Below, piece after piece: positions 46,066 to 54,166 of a DNA stretch of 64,000 bases. Source of the DNA: an uncultured Oscillospiraceae bacterium. Lineage in GTDB: Bacteria; Bacillota; Clostridia; Oscillospirales; Ruminococcaceae. The position numbers and the translations under genes were made by a program. The notes under the pieces are model-generated. The model was not told the DNA's origin. It was given only the letters and a program-made list of their open reading frames with translations, and made no database searches. How positions within the stretch are numbered: the stretch's first letter is position 1; every line of letters begins with the position of its first letter. The stretch lies in NCBI GenBank assembly GCA_934481355.1, contig CAKSPH010000001.1, forward strand, positions 62,001 through 126,000. The letters are read 5' to 3'.

Positions 46066-48009
46066 ATGACAGACACTGCTGAATTATTCGGTAAGGAAAA
46101 GATATCAAAGGTGCTGTTTAAGCTGGCTCCGCCGGTAATGCTGGCACAGCTTATTCAGGCGCTTTACAACATAATCGACAGCCTTTTCATCGGAAAATAT
46201 TCCGGAAGCGGGCTTACTGCGCTGTCGATAGTTTACCCGCTCCAGCTTCTGATGATAGCCCTCGCGGTGGGCACCGGCGTGGGAATAAACACCGTCATGG
46301 CGGCGCGTCTTGGCGCAGGGAAAACCAGGGAAGCCGACGAATACGCCGGGGTAGGCACTCCGCTTGCGGTGGTGCTGTGGGTGATTTTCGCGGCGCTGAT
46401 GTGGCTTTTCATGCCTGCCTATGCGGAGATGTCCACCAGCTCCCCGGACGTCATCGCGGACGTAATCTCATACGGCAGGATAGTATGCGTTTTCAGCTTC
46501 GGACTGTTCCTTGAGAGCGTCTGGACAAAGGTGCATCAGGCAAACGGCGGCATGAAGCTGCCCATGGCGGCGCAGATAGCCGGAGCCGTCATCAACATAC
46601 TCCTTGACCCGCTGCTGATTTTCGGATATCTGGGGCTCCCGGAGATGGGCATTTCCGGAGCCGCAGCCGCAACGGCCGCAGGTCAGGTGGCAGCGGCGCT
46701 CATCGTCATGAAAGGCGGATTCCGCAGGGCACCGGAGCTGAAGAAATTCCCCGGGCACATCAGGACGATATTCCGCCTTGGGCTGCCGAATATACTCATG
46801 CAGGCGGCGTACACGCTGTATATATTCGGGCTGAACCTTATCCTCGCGACATTCTCAGATCAGGCGGTGACAGTGCTTGGTCTGTATTACAAGTGGCAGA
46901 CTTTCTTCTTTATCCCGCTCGGCTCCATGCAGACCTGCATAGTCCCGGTGATAAGCTTCAACTACGCCGCCCGGAACATAGGCCGCTGCAAGAAAACCCT
47001 GTGGACCTCCGTGTTTTTCGGCATGGCGCTGATGTTCCTCGGAACGCTCTGCTTTGAATTCATTCCGGAACAGATGCTGAGAGTGTTCTCTTCGGACGAG
47101 CTTGTCGTTTCCATAGGAATACCAGCGTTCAGGATAATCGGGATCAGCTTCATTCCGCTGGTGACCTCGCTTACGTTCCCGGTGTTCTTTCAGGCGGTGG
47201 GCTCCAGCGTGAAGAGCTCCATGCTTACCGTGGTGCGGACCGTGGTGCTGTTCGTGCCGCTGGCGTTCCTGTTCTCGCGGTTCGGGCTGGACTGGTTCTG
47301 GCTGACCTATCCCGTGACGGATACCCTCACCTCTCTTGTCGGGCTGATATTCTACCGTCGGTTCCTGAGGCACCCTTACGTCACCGGAAACAGGGCACAG
47401 GATTCCGGGGAAGCGCTGAAGCCCTCCAGACCGGGCGTTATCGTTACCATATCGCGGGAGCACGGCTCTGCGGGAAAGCAGGCGGGACGCCTGCTCGCCG
47501 AGAATCTCGGAATACCGTTCTACTATAAGGAAATGACAGCCCTCGCGGCAAAGGAGAGCGGTCTTGACAAGGAATTCATATCCGACCTGAATCGTAATTC
47601 CCCGGACGGAATGCACGACCTGTACCTTTCCACGAAGCCGGTACAGCACGCAGTCGCGGCGCAGAACAGGGTGATACGCCTGATAGCCGGAAACGGAAGC
47701 TGCGTTATCGTGGGCAGGGCGGCGGATTACGTCCTGCGGGACGACCCGGACGTGGTGCGCGTGTTCATCTACGCACCGGAGGAGTTCCGCATAGCAAAGG
47801 TGATGGAGGTCTACGGGGATTCCCGGGAGCAGGCCCAGAAGAACATACGCCGCGCAGACGAAGCGCGCGGGGCGTATTACCGGAGCATTTCCGGCGGCGA
47901 GTGGGGCGGCCGCCGGAATTATGACCTGATGGTGGATTCCTCAATAGGCGCAGAAGCGACAGCGCAGCTCATCGCGGATTACGTCAGAATGCGGGAGCAC
48001 CGGAAATAA
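46066..48009 (+). CDS. MATE family transporter fused to a cytidylate-kinase-like domain
   Basis: 647 residues. Residues 1-445 form a 12-helix MATE exporter (APPVMLAQLIQALYNIIDSLFIG, GAVINILLDPLLIF, GLPNILMQAAYTLYIFGL). After a short linker, residues about 457-643 form a soluble domain like Cytidylate_kin2: VIVTISREHGSAGKQAGRLLA (P-loop-like, 463-471), GSCVIVGRAADYVL, VFIYAPEEFRI, YDLMVDSS. Such kinase-like domains also exist as separate proteins; the fusion suggests that transport is coupled to nucleotide binding or to phosphorylation of a substrate. ATG follows ACAGGAGA. Reading is continuous with no sign of a frameshift. Confidence 0.9.
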   Translation: MTDTAELFGKEKISKVLFKLAPPVMLAQLIQALYNIIDSLFIGKYSGSGLTALSIVYPLQLLMIALAVGTGVGINTVMAARLGAGKTREADEYAGVGTPLAVVLWVIFAALMWLFMPAYAEMSTSSPDVIADVISYGRIVCVFSFGLFLESVWTKVHQANGGMKLPMAAQIAGAVINILLDPLLIFGYLGLPEMGISGAAAATAAGQVAAALIVMKGGFRRAPELKKFPGHIRTIFRLGLPNILMQAAYTLYIFGLNLILATFSDQAVTVLGLYYKWQTFFFIPLGSMQTCIVPVISFNYAARNIGRCKKTLWTSVFFGMALMFLGTLCFEFIPEQMLRVFSSDELVVSIGIPAFRIIGISFIPLVTSLTFPVFFQAVGSSVKSSMLTVVRTVVLFVPLAFLFSRFGLDWFWLTYPVTDTLTSLVGLIFYRRFLRHPYVTGNRAQDSGEALKPSRPGVIVTISREHGSAGKQAGRLLAENLGIPFYYKEMTALAAKESGLDKEFISDLNRNSPDGMHDLYLSTKPVQHAVAAQNRVIRLIAGNGSCVIVGRAADYVLRDDPDVVRVFIYAPEEFRIAKVMEVYGDSREQAQKNIRRADEARGAYYRSISGGEWGGRRNYDLMVDSSIGAEATAQLIADYVRMREHRK

Positions 48010-48010
48010 C

Positions 48011-48038
48011 AAACGGGAGGGCGTATGTCCTCCCGTTT
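48011..48038 (+). terminator. terminator of the MATE-kinase gene
   Basis: AAACGGGAGG / CCTCCCGTTT ten-base stem, two bases after the stop, followed by ATTT. A second hairpin, TCCACCG / CGGTGGA (48055-48075), lies between it and the convergent urtE. Confidence 0.85.
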
Positions 48039-48089
48039 ATTTCATCAGTCTCTGTCCACCGGGGTTTTCGGTGGATATTCAGTATAAAC

Positions 48090-48791
48090 TCACACCGCCA
48101 GATACTTCCTGGCGAGGTCGTCGTTAAGCTCCCCTATGGCTCCCTGGGCAACGATGGAACCTTTCTGAAGGATTATGAAATCCTCCGCGATGCGCTTCGC
48201 GAACTTTATGTTCTGCTCCACCAGAATAATGCTGAGGTACATCTCCTTTGAGATACGGTTCAGCGTTGTGGCTATCTCGGAAACTACGTTCGGCTGTATA
48301 CCCTCCGTCGGCTCGTCCAGAACCACTATCGAGGGTCTGCCCATCAGGCAGCGCCCTATCGCGAGCTGCTGCTGCTGACCACCGGAAAGCACGCCGCCCT
48401 TTCGGTTCATATGCTCCTTCAGCGCCGGGAAGTAGTCCAGCACGATGTCGAACTGCTCCTTGAAGCTGACCGAGCTGTGCCCCAGACAGCCGAGCTCCAG
48501 ATTCTCGCGCACGGTGAAATCCGGGATTATCTCGCGCCCCTGCGGAACATAGCCTATGCCCATCTGGTTGTGCATATAGGCGGGCATTTTCGTGATGTTC
48601 CTGTTTTCCAGCGTGAGGGTGCCCTTGCCCTCCACCGGGAGAAGCCCCATGATACATTTCATCAGCGTGGTCTTGCCTACGCCGTTGCGCCCCAGAACCA
48701 CCAGCTTCCTGCCGCGGTTGAGGGTGAATGATACGTCCGTTATTACGCGGCTCTTGCCGTAGTTCACGTTGACGTGCGATACCTCCAGCAT
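48090..48791 (-). CDS. urtE: urea-type ABC importer ATPase, UrtE
   Basis: 233-residue LivF-like ATPase: Walker A GRNGVGKTTL, signature LSGGQQQQLAIGR, Walker B IVVLDEPTEGIQPNVV. The EGIQPN and QNIKFA features point to the UrtE branch rather than LivF. It energises import together with UrtD on the UrtB/C permease. ATG follows AAGGAGG; three bases separate it from urtD. Last gene of the operon. Confidence 0.88.
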   Translation of the reverse strand: MLEVSHVNVNYGKSRVITDVSFTLNRGRKLVVLGRNGVGKTTLMKCIMGLLPVEGKGTLTLENRNITKMPAYMHNQMGIGYVPQGREIIPDFTVRENLELGCLGHSSVSFKEQFDIVLDYFPALKEHMNRKGGVLSGGQQQQLAIGRCLMGRPSIVVLDEPTEGIQPNVVSEIATTLNRISKEMYLSIILVEQNIKFAKRIAEDFIILQKGSIVAQGAIGELNDDLARKYLAV

Positions 48792-48794
48792 TCC

Positions 48795-49568
48795 TCACGC
48801 CTCCTTTGCTTCTTCGTCTGAATCGTCCTTGAGGTACACCTGTATTACGCGGGGATCCTTCTCGACTTCCTCGAAGGTGCCCTCCGCGAGAAGCTGACCG
48901 TGGTGCAGCACCGTTACGGTCTGCGCCACCTGCTTTACGAAGTCCATGTCGTGCTCGACTACCATTACGGTGTGGTCGGCGAGCAGCTCCTTTATCATCT
49001 CGCCGGTCTTGTAGGTCTCCGCGGCGGTCATGCCTGCGGTCGGCTCGTCAAGAATGATGAGCTTCGGGTCCTGTGCTATCACCATGCCTATCTCCAGCCA
49101 CTGGCGCTCGCCGTGGGAGAGGGAGGAGGCGATGATGTTCCGCTTTTCGCTGAGCTTTATCATCTCCAGCACGCGGTCTATCTTCTCCCTTACCTCAGCC
49201 GTGCGCCGGAATGCCAGCGCCCTGAACACCGTGTTGTAGCCCCGCAGAGCCACCTCGATGTTCTCGTACACCGTCAGCATATTGAAGATGTTCGGGTTCT
49301 GGAACTTGCGCCCTATGCCGTATTTTGCGGAGATATCGTAGGGCTCCTTTCCGGTGATGTCCACGCCGTCAAAGAACACCTTGCCGGAGGTGGGCTTCGT
49401 CCTGCCGCATATCAGGTCCATCAGCGTGGATTTTCCCGCGCCGTTAGGACCTATGACCACCCGCACCTCGCCCTTGTTTACGGTGAGGTTCACATCGGTC
49501 AGCGCCTTGAATTTCTTGAATTCTACGCTCAGATGTTCCACCCTGAGCAGCGGCTGTACTTCACCCAT
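48795..49568 (-). CDS. urtD: urea-type ABC importer ATPase, UrtD
   Basis: 257-residue LivG-like ATPase with Walker A GPNGAGKST, the UrtD-typical IGRKFQNPNIFNMLTVYENI, signature LSHGERQWLEIGM and Walker B LIILDEPTAGMT. ATG follows GAGGAGGAAG and overlaps urtC by eight bases. Acts as a heterodimer with UrtE. The C-terminus ends in an acidic tail. Confidence 0.88.
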   Translation of the reverse strand: MGEVQPLLRVEHLSVEFKKFKALTDVNLTVNKGEVRVVIGPNGAGKSTLMDLICGRTKPTSGKVFFDGVDITGKEPYDISAKYGIGRKFQNPNIFNMLTVYENIEVALRGYNTVFRALAFRRTAEVREKIDRVLEMIKLSEKRNIIASSLSHGERQWLEIGMVIAQDPKLIILDEPTAGMTAAETYKTGEMIKELLADHTVMVVEHDMDFVKQVAQTVTVLHHGQLLAEGTFEEVEKDPRVIQVYLKDDSDEEAKEA

Positions 49569-50628
49569 GATTTTCTTCCTCCTTTGCCGAGAGCTTTTCG
49601 AGGGTCTTTCGCGCGGCGATGTTGTACTGTATCTCCTTCAGCTTGCCGATGATACCTGTCGGGATAAGGAATATTACCGCAAGGATAAGCGCGCCAAGAA
49701 CCAGCGGCCAGATATCCGCGGAGTATTCGGAAAGCAGCGTCTGTAGCCAGTTTATCAGCACCGTTCCGAGCATTGCGCCGGTAAGGTTGCCCCTGCCGCC
49801 GACCGCTATCCAGATAAGCACCATCGTGGAGAGGGAGATGCCCAGCTCGGTCGGGGAGATCATTCCGTTGAACGGAACGAACAGCATTCCGGAGAGCCCT
49901 GCCAGCATACCGGACAGCGCGTAAACGGCGATCTTGAATCTCGCGGGATTGTAGCCGATAAATGAGAGCCTGCGTTCGTCCTCGCGCACGGACATCAGCA
50001 CCTTGCCGAACCGGGAGTTCGTCAGCCACAGGCACAGCAGGTAGACCAGTATCACGATGCCTATCGTGAGGTAGTAGAACGGCTTAACTTTCAGCTCGAT
50101 GCCGAAAAAGCTGCGGGGGAGTCCGCCGAGTCCGCTGGTGCCGTTGGTGTAGGCGGACTGGTTCGCGAAGAATGTCTCGAATATCTGCGCCAGAGCCATC
50201 GTTATCAGCGAGAAGAATATACCGCTGACCTTGCTGGAGAATATGAAGTATCCGAGGAACGCTGCGAAAGCACCCGGGACTATCAGCCCCAGCAGGGAGG
50301 CAACGATGTTGTTTTCAAGTATCTTCAGGAACCACGGGAGCTCCTCGACGCCCATTCTTGCCATGAACGACGGGATACCGTCCTGAATGGTGAACGAAAG
50401 CCCGACGATGTATCCGCCAAGCCCGAACAGAGCCGCGTGGCCGAAGCTCATAAGCCCGGTGTAGCCCCACAGCAGGTCAAGGGAAAGCGCGAAGATCATA
50501 TAGGCCGCGGTCTTACCCATGAAGCCCGTGCGGTAATCGTTGAAGATGAGCGGGAAGATCAGCAGAAAGATGAAGAGTGCGATGTCTACCCATCTGTTGA
50601 CGGGCATTTTTTTAATGCGTTCCAGCAT
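49561..50628 (-). CDS. urtC: urea-type ABC importer permease, UrtC
   Basis: 355 residues, a LivM-type permease with about ten helices (LLWGYTGLMSFGHAALFGLG, SVREDERRLSFIGYNPARFK, FIPTGIIGKL-like end). The length and FFANQSAYTNGTSGLGGLP loop agree with UrtC. ATG follows AAAGGAGAAG and is one base from the end of urtB. Confidence 0.88.
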   Translation of the reverse strand: MLERIKKMPVNRWVDIALFIFLLIFPLIFNDYRTGFMGKTAAYMIFALSLDLLWGYTGLMSFGHAALFGLGGYIVGLSFTIQDGIPSFMARMGVEELPWFLKILENNIVASLLGLIVPGAFAAFLGYFIFSSKVSGIFFSLITMALAQIFETFFANQSAYTNGTSGLGGLPRSFFGIELKVKPFYYLTIGIVILVYLLCLWLTNSRFGKVLMSVREDERRLSFIGYNPARFKIAVYALSGMLAGLSGMLFVPFNGMISPTELGISLSTMVLIWIAVGGRGNLTGAMLGTVLINWLQTLLSEYSADIWPLVLGALILAVIFLIPTGIIGKLKEIQYNIAARKTLEKLSAKEEENHG

Positions 50629-50629
50629 A

Positions 50630-51487
50630 TTATCTCTTCTCCTTTCTGAAAAGTCCGTCCGGGCGGAACCGGATAAGCACTACTACTATCAGGAACACGA
50701 GTATCTTTGCGTCTACCTCGTTCCAGAAGCCGCCGAGGATAGAGGTGGATTCGCCGATGAGCAGCGAAGAAAGCGTTGTGCCTATCATGGACTGGAGTCC
50801 GCCGACGCATACGTTGATGAACGAGTCGGTGATGTAGGAGGCTCCCATGAACGGCGATACGCCGCGTATCGGGGCAAGGACCGCGCCTGCAAGTCCCGCA
50901 AGGCCTACACCGAAAGCGAACGTCAGGGAATCGACAGCGTGCGCGTTTATTCCGAGGCATTCGGTCATCGGACGGTTGCTGGTGACAGCCCTCATCTTTG
51001 TTCCGAACGGGGTCTTGTAGAAGATTATCCATGTTACCAGCAGGATAACCGCCGCAAACAGGATAATGAAAATGTTGTAGTACGGGATAGTCACGCCGCC
51101 GATATCCAGATGACCCTCAAAGGGTATCGCGATGTATTTCAGCTCCGAGCCGCAGATCAGGTTTACAAGCTGCTTCACGATGAGCGACAGCGCATAGGTC
51201 GCGAGCAGCGTTTCCGCGGTCTTGCCGTAGAGCTTCCGTATGACCAGACGTTCTATCAGCAGTCCGAACAGCGCCGTCACAACAAACGACATTATCAGCG
51301 CCACAAAGAACGGCGCGCCTGCAACGGTGTTGATATAGTAGCAGACATAGGCCCCGAGCATGATACATTCGCCGTGCGCCATGTTGACCACATTCATGTG
51401 ACCCATGATCACGACAACGCCGAGGGAATATATCAGCAGCAGCGCGGACGCCGATATACCGTTTATCAGCTGAGCAGCGATAAACAT
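50630..51487 (-). CDS. urtB: urea-type ABC importer permease, UrtB
   Basis: 285 residues, LivH-type permease with eight or more helices (YSLGVVVIMGHMNVVNMAHGE, RAVTSNRPMTECLGINAHAV, GAVLAPIRGVSPFMG). The open frame begins at GTG 51496, but that codon lies within the ribosome site GAGGTG, so ATG 51487 is chosen. It is separated from urtA by a hairpin. Confidence 0.88.
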   Translation of the reverse strand: MFIAAQLINGISASALLLIYSLGVVVIMGHMNVVNMAHGECIMLGAYVCYYINTVAGAPFFVALIMSFVVTALFGLLIERLVIRKLYGKTAETLLATYALSLIVKQLVNLICGSELKYIAIPFEGHLDIGGVTIPYYNIFIILFAAVILLVTWIIFYKTPFGTKMRAVTSNRPMTECLGINAHAVDSLTFAFGVGLAGLAGAVLAPIRGVSPFMGASYITDSFINVCVGGLQSMIGTTLSSLLIGESTSILGGFWNEVDAKILVFLIVVVLIRFRPDGLFRKEKR

Positions 51488-51509
51488 AAAATGCACCTCA
51501 TTTCGGTAA

Positions 51510-51536
51510 ATGGAGCGGCAACCTCTGCCGCTCCAT
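51510..51536 (-). terminator. hairpin between urtA and urtB
   Basis: ATGGAGCGGCA / TGCCGCTCCAT, 11 perfect pairs, with a weak T tract on the minus strand. It probably allows partial read-through so that binding protein exceeds permease. Confidence 0.75.
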
Positions 51537-51562
51537 CTCTTTTGGAATAGTGGATACCGCCT

Positions 51563-52747
51563 TTACTTTGTGGGATCCGGCTTGATGAGCTCAGGAGATT
51601 CGTAAACTACCTCGAACTTGCCCTCGTCGCTTACCTTTGCGATCCTGCCCCTGAGATAGAGGTGGTTTGTCTCCGGGTCGAACTTTACCTGACCCTCGGG
51701 AACGTCCAGCGAGATGCCGTCCATTGCCTTGATGATGGAAGCTGCGGAGTAGTCGTCAGTCTTTTTCAGAGCCTCTGCAAGAAGCTTTACGGAAACGTAG
51801 GTCTCCTCGCCGACAACGGTCATCTCAGCGTCGTCGCCGAACTTCTCGTGGTACTTCTTCAGGAACTCCTTGTTTGCGTCGGTGTCGAGCGTGCTTACAT
51901 AGTTGATGGAGGTGTAGTGGCCTGCGGCTGTTTCAGCGCCGAGGGCCGCAACGGTGGATTCGTCCAGCAGGTAGGAGGCTACCGGCATTGTGGAAGCGTC
52001 CAGACCGTACTGCTTGTACTGCTTGAAGAATGCAACTCCGGAGTCGCCGTTGAGGTTTATGAACAGCACGTCCGGGTCAGCCTCCTTGATCTTTGTGATG
52101 ATGGAAGAGAAGTCGTTGTGCGCGTTCGGAACATATTCCTCGCCGACTACCTCGCCGCCGCACGCGTCAAGGCTTGCGCGGCACTGTGAGTTGATGAGCT
52201 GGGCGTAAACCGTATCAGTGCCCAGCAGGAAGAACTTCTTGCCGATGTTCTCGACCAGCCACGGTACGAAGATATCGCCCTGCTGGTTCGGAACTGCGCC
52301 CGTGTAGACCACGTTCTTGGACGGCTCCTCGCCCTCGTAGAATGTGGGATAGATAAGCAGCGAATCGTTGTCCTCTACCACCGGCTCGCAGGCGATACGC
52401 GAAGCGGAGGTGTAGCAGCCTACTGTCGCGATGACCTCGTCCTGCATGATGAGCTTCTTTATCTTCTCTGCGGCTGTTGCGGCGTCTGTCGCGTAGTCCT
52501 CGAGAACGTAGGTGATCTTCTTTCCGTTGATTCCGCCGGCGTCGTTCACCTCGTCAATAGCCATCTGTGCGGCGTTTATCATACATTCCTCGGTGATGGC
52601 GGTAGCGCCTGTCTTTGAGAACAGCAGACCGATTTTTATTTCATCGGACGAGCCGCCCTCGCAGCCGGTCATTCCGGTGACGATGCCCGCGCAGGTGGTT
52701 ACTGCCAGGGCAGCGGATAAAAGCTTCTTTAAGAATCGTGATTTCAT
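51563..52747 (-). CDS. urtA: UrtA-type substrate-binding lipoprotein
   Basis: 394 residues. A lipoprotein signal ends near GMTGC (Cys 28). Then comes the type I periplasmic-binding fold of the amide/urea group (IKIGLLFSKTGATAITEECM, YVLEDYATDAATAAEKIKKL, NLNGDSGVAFFKQY, EETYVSVKLLAEAL). In UrtA proteins the ligand is urea or a short amide. With a deaminase as first gene of the operon, the true ligand may be a related compound. ATG follows AAGGAGG, 31 bases after codA. Confidence 0.88.
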   Translation of the reverse strand: MKSRFLKKLLSAALAVTTCAGIVTGMTGCEGGSSDEIKIGLLFSKTGATAITEECMINAAQMAIDEVNDAGGINGKKITYVLEDYATDAATAAEKIKKLIMQDEVIATVGCYTSASRIACEPVVEDNDSLLIYPTFYEGEEPSKNVVYTGAVPNQQGDIFVPWLVENIGKKFFLLGTDTVYAQLINSQCRASLDACGGEVVGEEYVPNAHNDFSSIITKIKEADPDVLFINLNGDSGVAFFKQYKQYGLDASTMPVASYLLDESTVAALGAETAAGHYTSINYVSTLDTDANKEFLKKYHEKFGDDAEMTVVGEETYVSVKLLAEALKKTDDYSAASIIKAMDGISLDVPEGQVKFDPETNHLYLRGRIAKVSDEGKFEVVYESPELIKPDPTK

Positions 52748-52778
52748 TGTTGTTTCCTCCTTATGTTCCTTTTTCTAT

Positions 52779-54017
52779 TTAGTAAAGCGTTACCACTGCC
52801 GGGTCGCGCTTCATGATCACCTTGCCGTTCTTTACGGAATAAAGCACGTCTTTCAGGTACTGTACAGCCTCGAAATCGTTCTCTGCGTCGATGATGAGGA
52901 AGTCCGCCGGCTTGCCCTCGCCGATTCCGTAGCGGTCGGTGAGATGCATTGTCTTAGCGCCGTTTTCCGTGATAAGGTCAAGGCTGTTCGAAATCTCATC
53001 ATAGCCCATGTACTGACATACGTGGAGTCCGAATTCAAGCACCCACAGCATATTTCCTGTGCCGAGGGGATACCACGGGTCGGAGATGGAATCCTGACCG
53101 AACGAAACGTTCAGCCCCGCGTCAAGCAGCTCCTTTACCCTTGTTACGCCGCGGCGCTTGGGGTAAGCGTCCGCCCTGCCCTGAAGGTGCGTGTTCTCAT
53201 GCGGACATACCGCGAAGTTTATCTTCGATTTCTTCAGGATATTGAACAGCTTCATGCAGTAGGCGTTGTTGTAGGAGTGCATTGCCACCGTATGGCTCGC
53301 CGTCACCTTATCCGTGAGCCCGCTCTCGTATGCGAGCGTTGCCGCTACCTCAAGGAACCTTGAAGCCTCGTCGTCTATCTCGTCGCAGTGGATATCAATG
53401 AGCCTGTCGTATTTCTCAGCCAGCTCAAAGGTCTTTTCCACTGACTTCACGCCGTACTCCCTTGTGTACTCGAAGTGCGGGATACCGCCTACGCAGTCGC
53501 AGCCGAGCTTTACAGCCTCTTCAAGGAGCTCCGCGCCCTTCTTGTAGGTGTATATTCCGTCCTGCGGGAATGCAACGAGCTGGATATCCACCTTGTCCCT
53601 GTATTCCTCTTTCAGCTCCAGCATGGTCTTGACGCCCAGCATATTCTCATCGCCGGTATCAACGTGGGAGCGGACGTGCTGCACGCCGTAGGACATCATC
53701 AGCTCAAGGGTCTTTACGGCGTTTTCCCTCATGTATTCCTTGGTGAGCGGAACCTGCGCCTTGTGATCAGCCCATATCTGGATACCTTCGAATAATGTTC
53801 CGCTGAGATTGTGGTGCGGAACTCCGGCGGTCATCGCGTAGTCAAGGTGAACGTGGGAGTCGCAGTAGGGAGGAATGACCAGCTTTCCTGCCGCGTCAAT
53901 GGTCTCCGGGTCTTCGCCGCCCTGCCCGGCGGGAACTATCTTCCCGAACTTTCCGTTTGTAACCGTGATGTCGTAAAGCCCGTCTTTCTTTCTGAGCTTC
54001 GCATTTTTTACCAGCAT
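52779..54017 (-). CDS. codA: cytosine deaminase-like amidohydrolase
   Basis: 412 residues, close to E. coli CodA in length and motifs: metal site HVHLD, GGIPHFEYTREYG, HCDEIDD (metal His and catalytic Glu), VTASHTVAMHSYN, HLQGRADAYPKRRG, and DPWYPLGTGNMLWV. CodA deaminates cytosine to uracil; relatives act on creatinine or isoguanine. The residue before the metal Asp is Gln (FGQDSISDPW) where I recall His in E. coli, so the substrate may differ. ATG 54017 follows CAGGAGG; the longer frame to 54155 crosses a terminator and is rejected. First gene of the operon with urtABCDE. Confidence 0.88.
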   Translation of the reverse strand: MLVKNAKLRKKDGLYDITVTNGKFGKIVPAGQGGEDPETIDAAGKLVIPPYCDSHVHLDYAMTAGVPHHNLSGTLFEGIQIWADHKAQVPLTKEYMRENAVKTLELMMSYGVQHVRSHVDTGDENMLGVKTMLELKEEYRDKVDIQLVAFPQDGIYTYKKGAELLEEAVKLGCDCVGGIPHFEYTREYGVKSVEKTFELAEKYDRLIDIHCDEIDDEASRFLEVAATLAYESGLTDKVTASHTVAMHSYNNAYCMKLFNILKKSKINFAVCPHENTHLQGRADAYPKRRGVTRVKELLDAGLNVSFGQDSISDPWYPLGTGNMLWVLEFGLHVCQYMGYDEISNSLDLITENGAKTMHLTDRYGIGEGKPADFLIIDAENDFEAVQYLKDVLYSVKNGKVIMKRDPAVVTLY

Positions 54018-54051
54018 TTCAGTAACCTCCTGACAATTCAAGAATAAAAAG

Positions 54052-54093
54052 GCGCAGTCCTGACGGAGCTTTTGTTCTCCATCAGGACTGCGC
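54052..54093 (-). terminator. terminator/attenuator between pucR and codA
   Basis: A 12-base stem (54052-54063 with 54082-54093, arms of GCGCAGTCCTGA type) extended by GGAG/CTCC, followed on the minus strand by CTTTTTATTCTT. Only 34 bases separate it from the codA start, leaving no room for a promoter, so transcripts of codA-urt must cross it. A competing hairpin AGGAC/GTCCT (54084-54099) overlaps its upstream arm. Confidence 0.8.
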
Positions 54094-54112
54094 TGTCCTT
54101 TTGCTTGTTTGT

Positions 54113-54165
54113 ATTTTAGCACAATATCCGACAAATTTCGATGTACAGTTTGCACAGTATTGCAA
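54113..54165 (-). promoter_or_regulatory. possible promoter and PucR box before codA
   Basis: TAAAAT at 54113-54118 is a plausible -10 without a good -35, which would fit an activator-dependent promoter. A 16-base inverted repeat TTGCA-N6-TGCAA (54150-54165) lies just upstream, immediately after the pucR stop. The assignment to PucR is inferred from position. Confidence 0.45.
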
Positions 54166-54166
54166 T

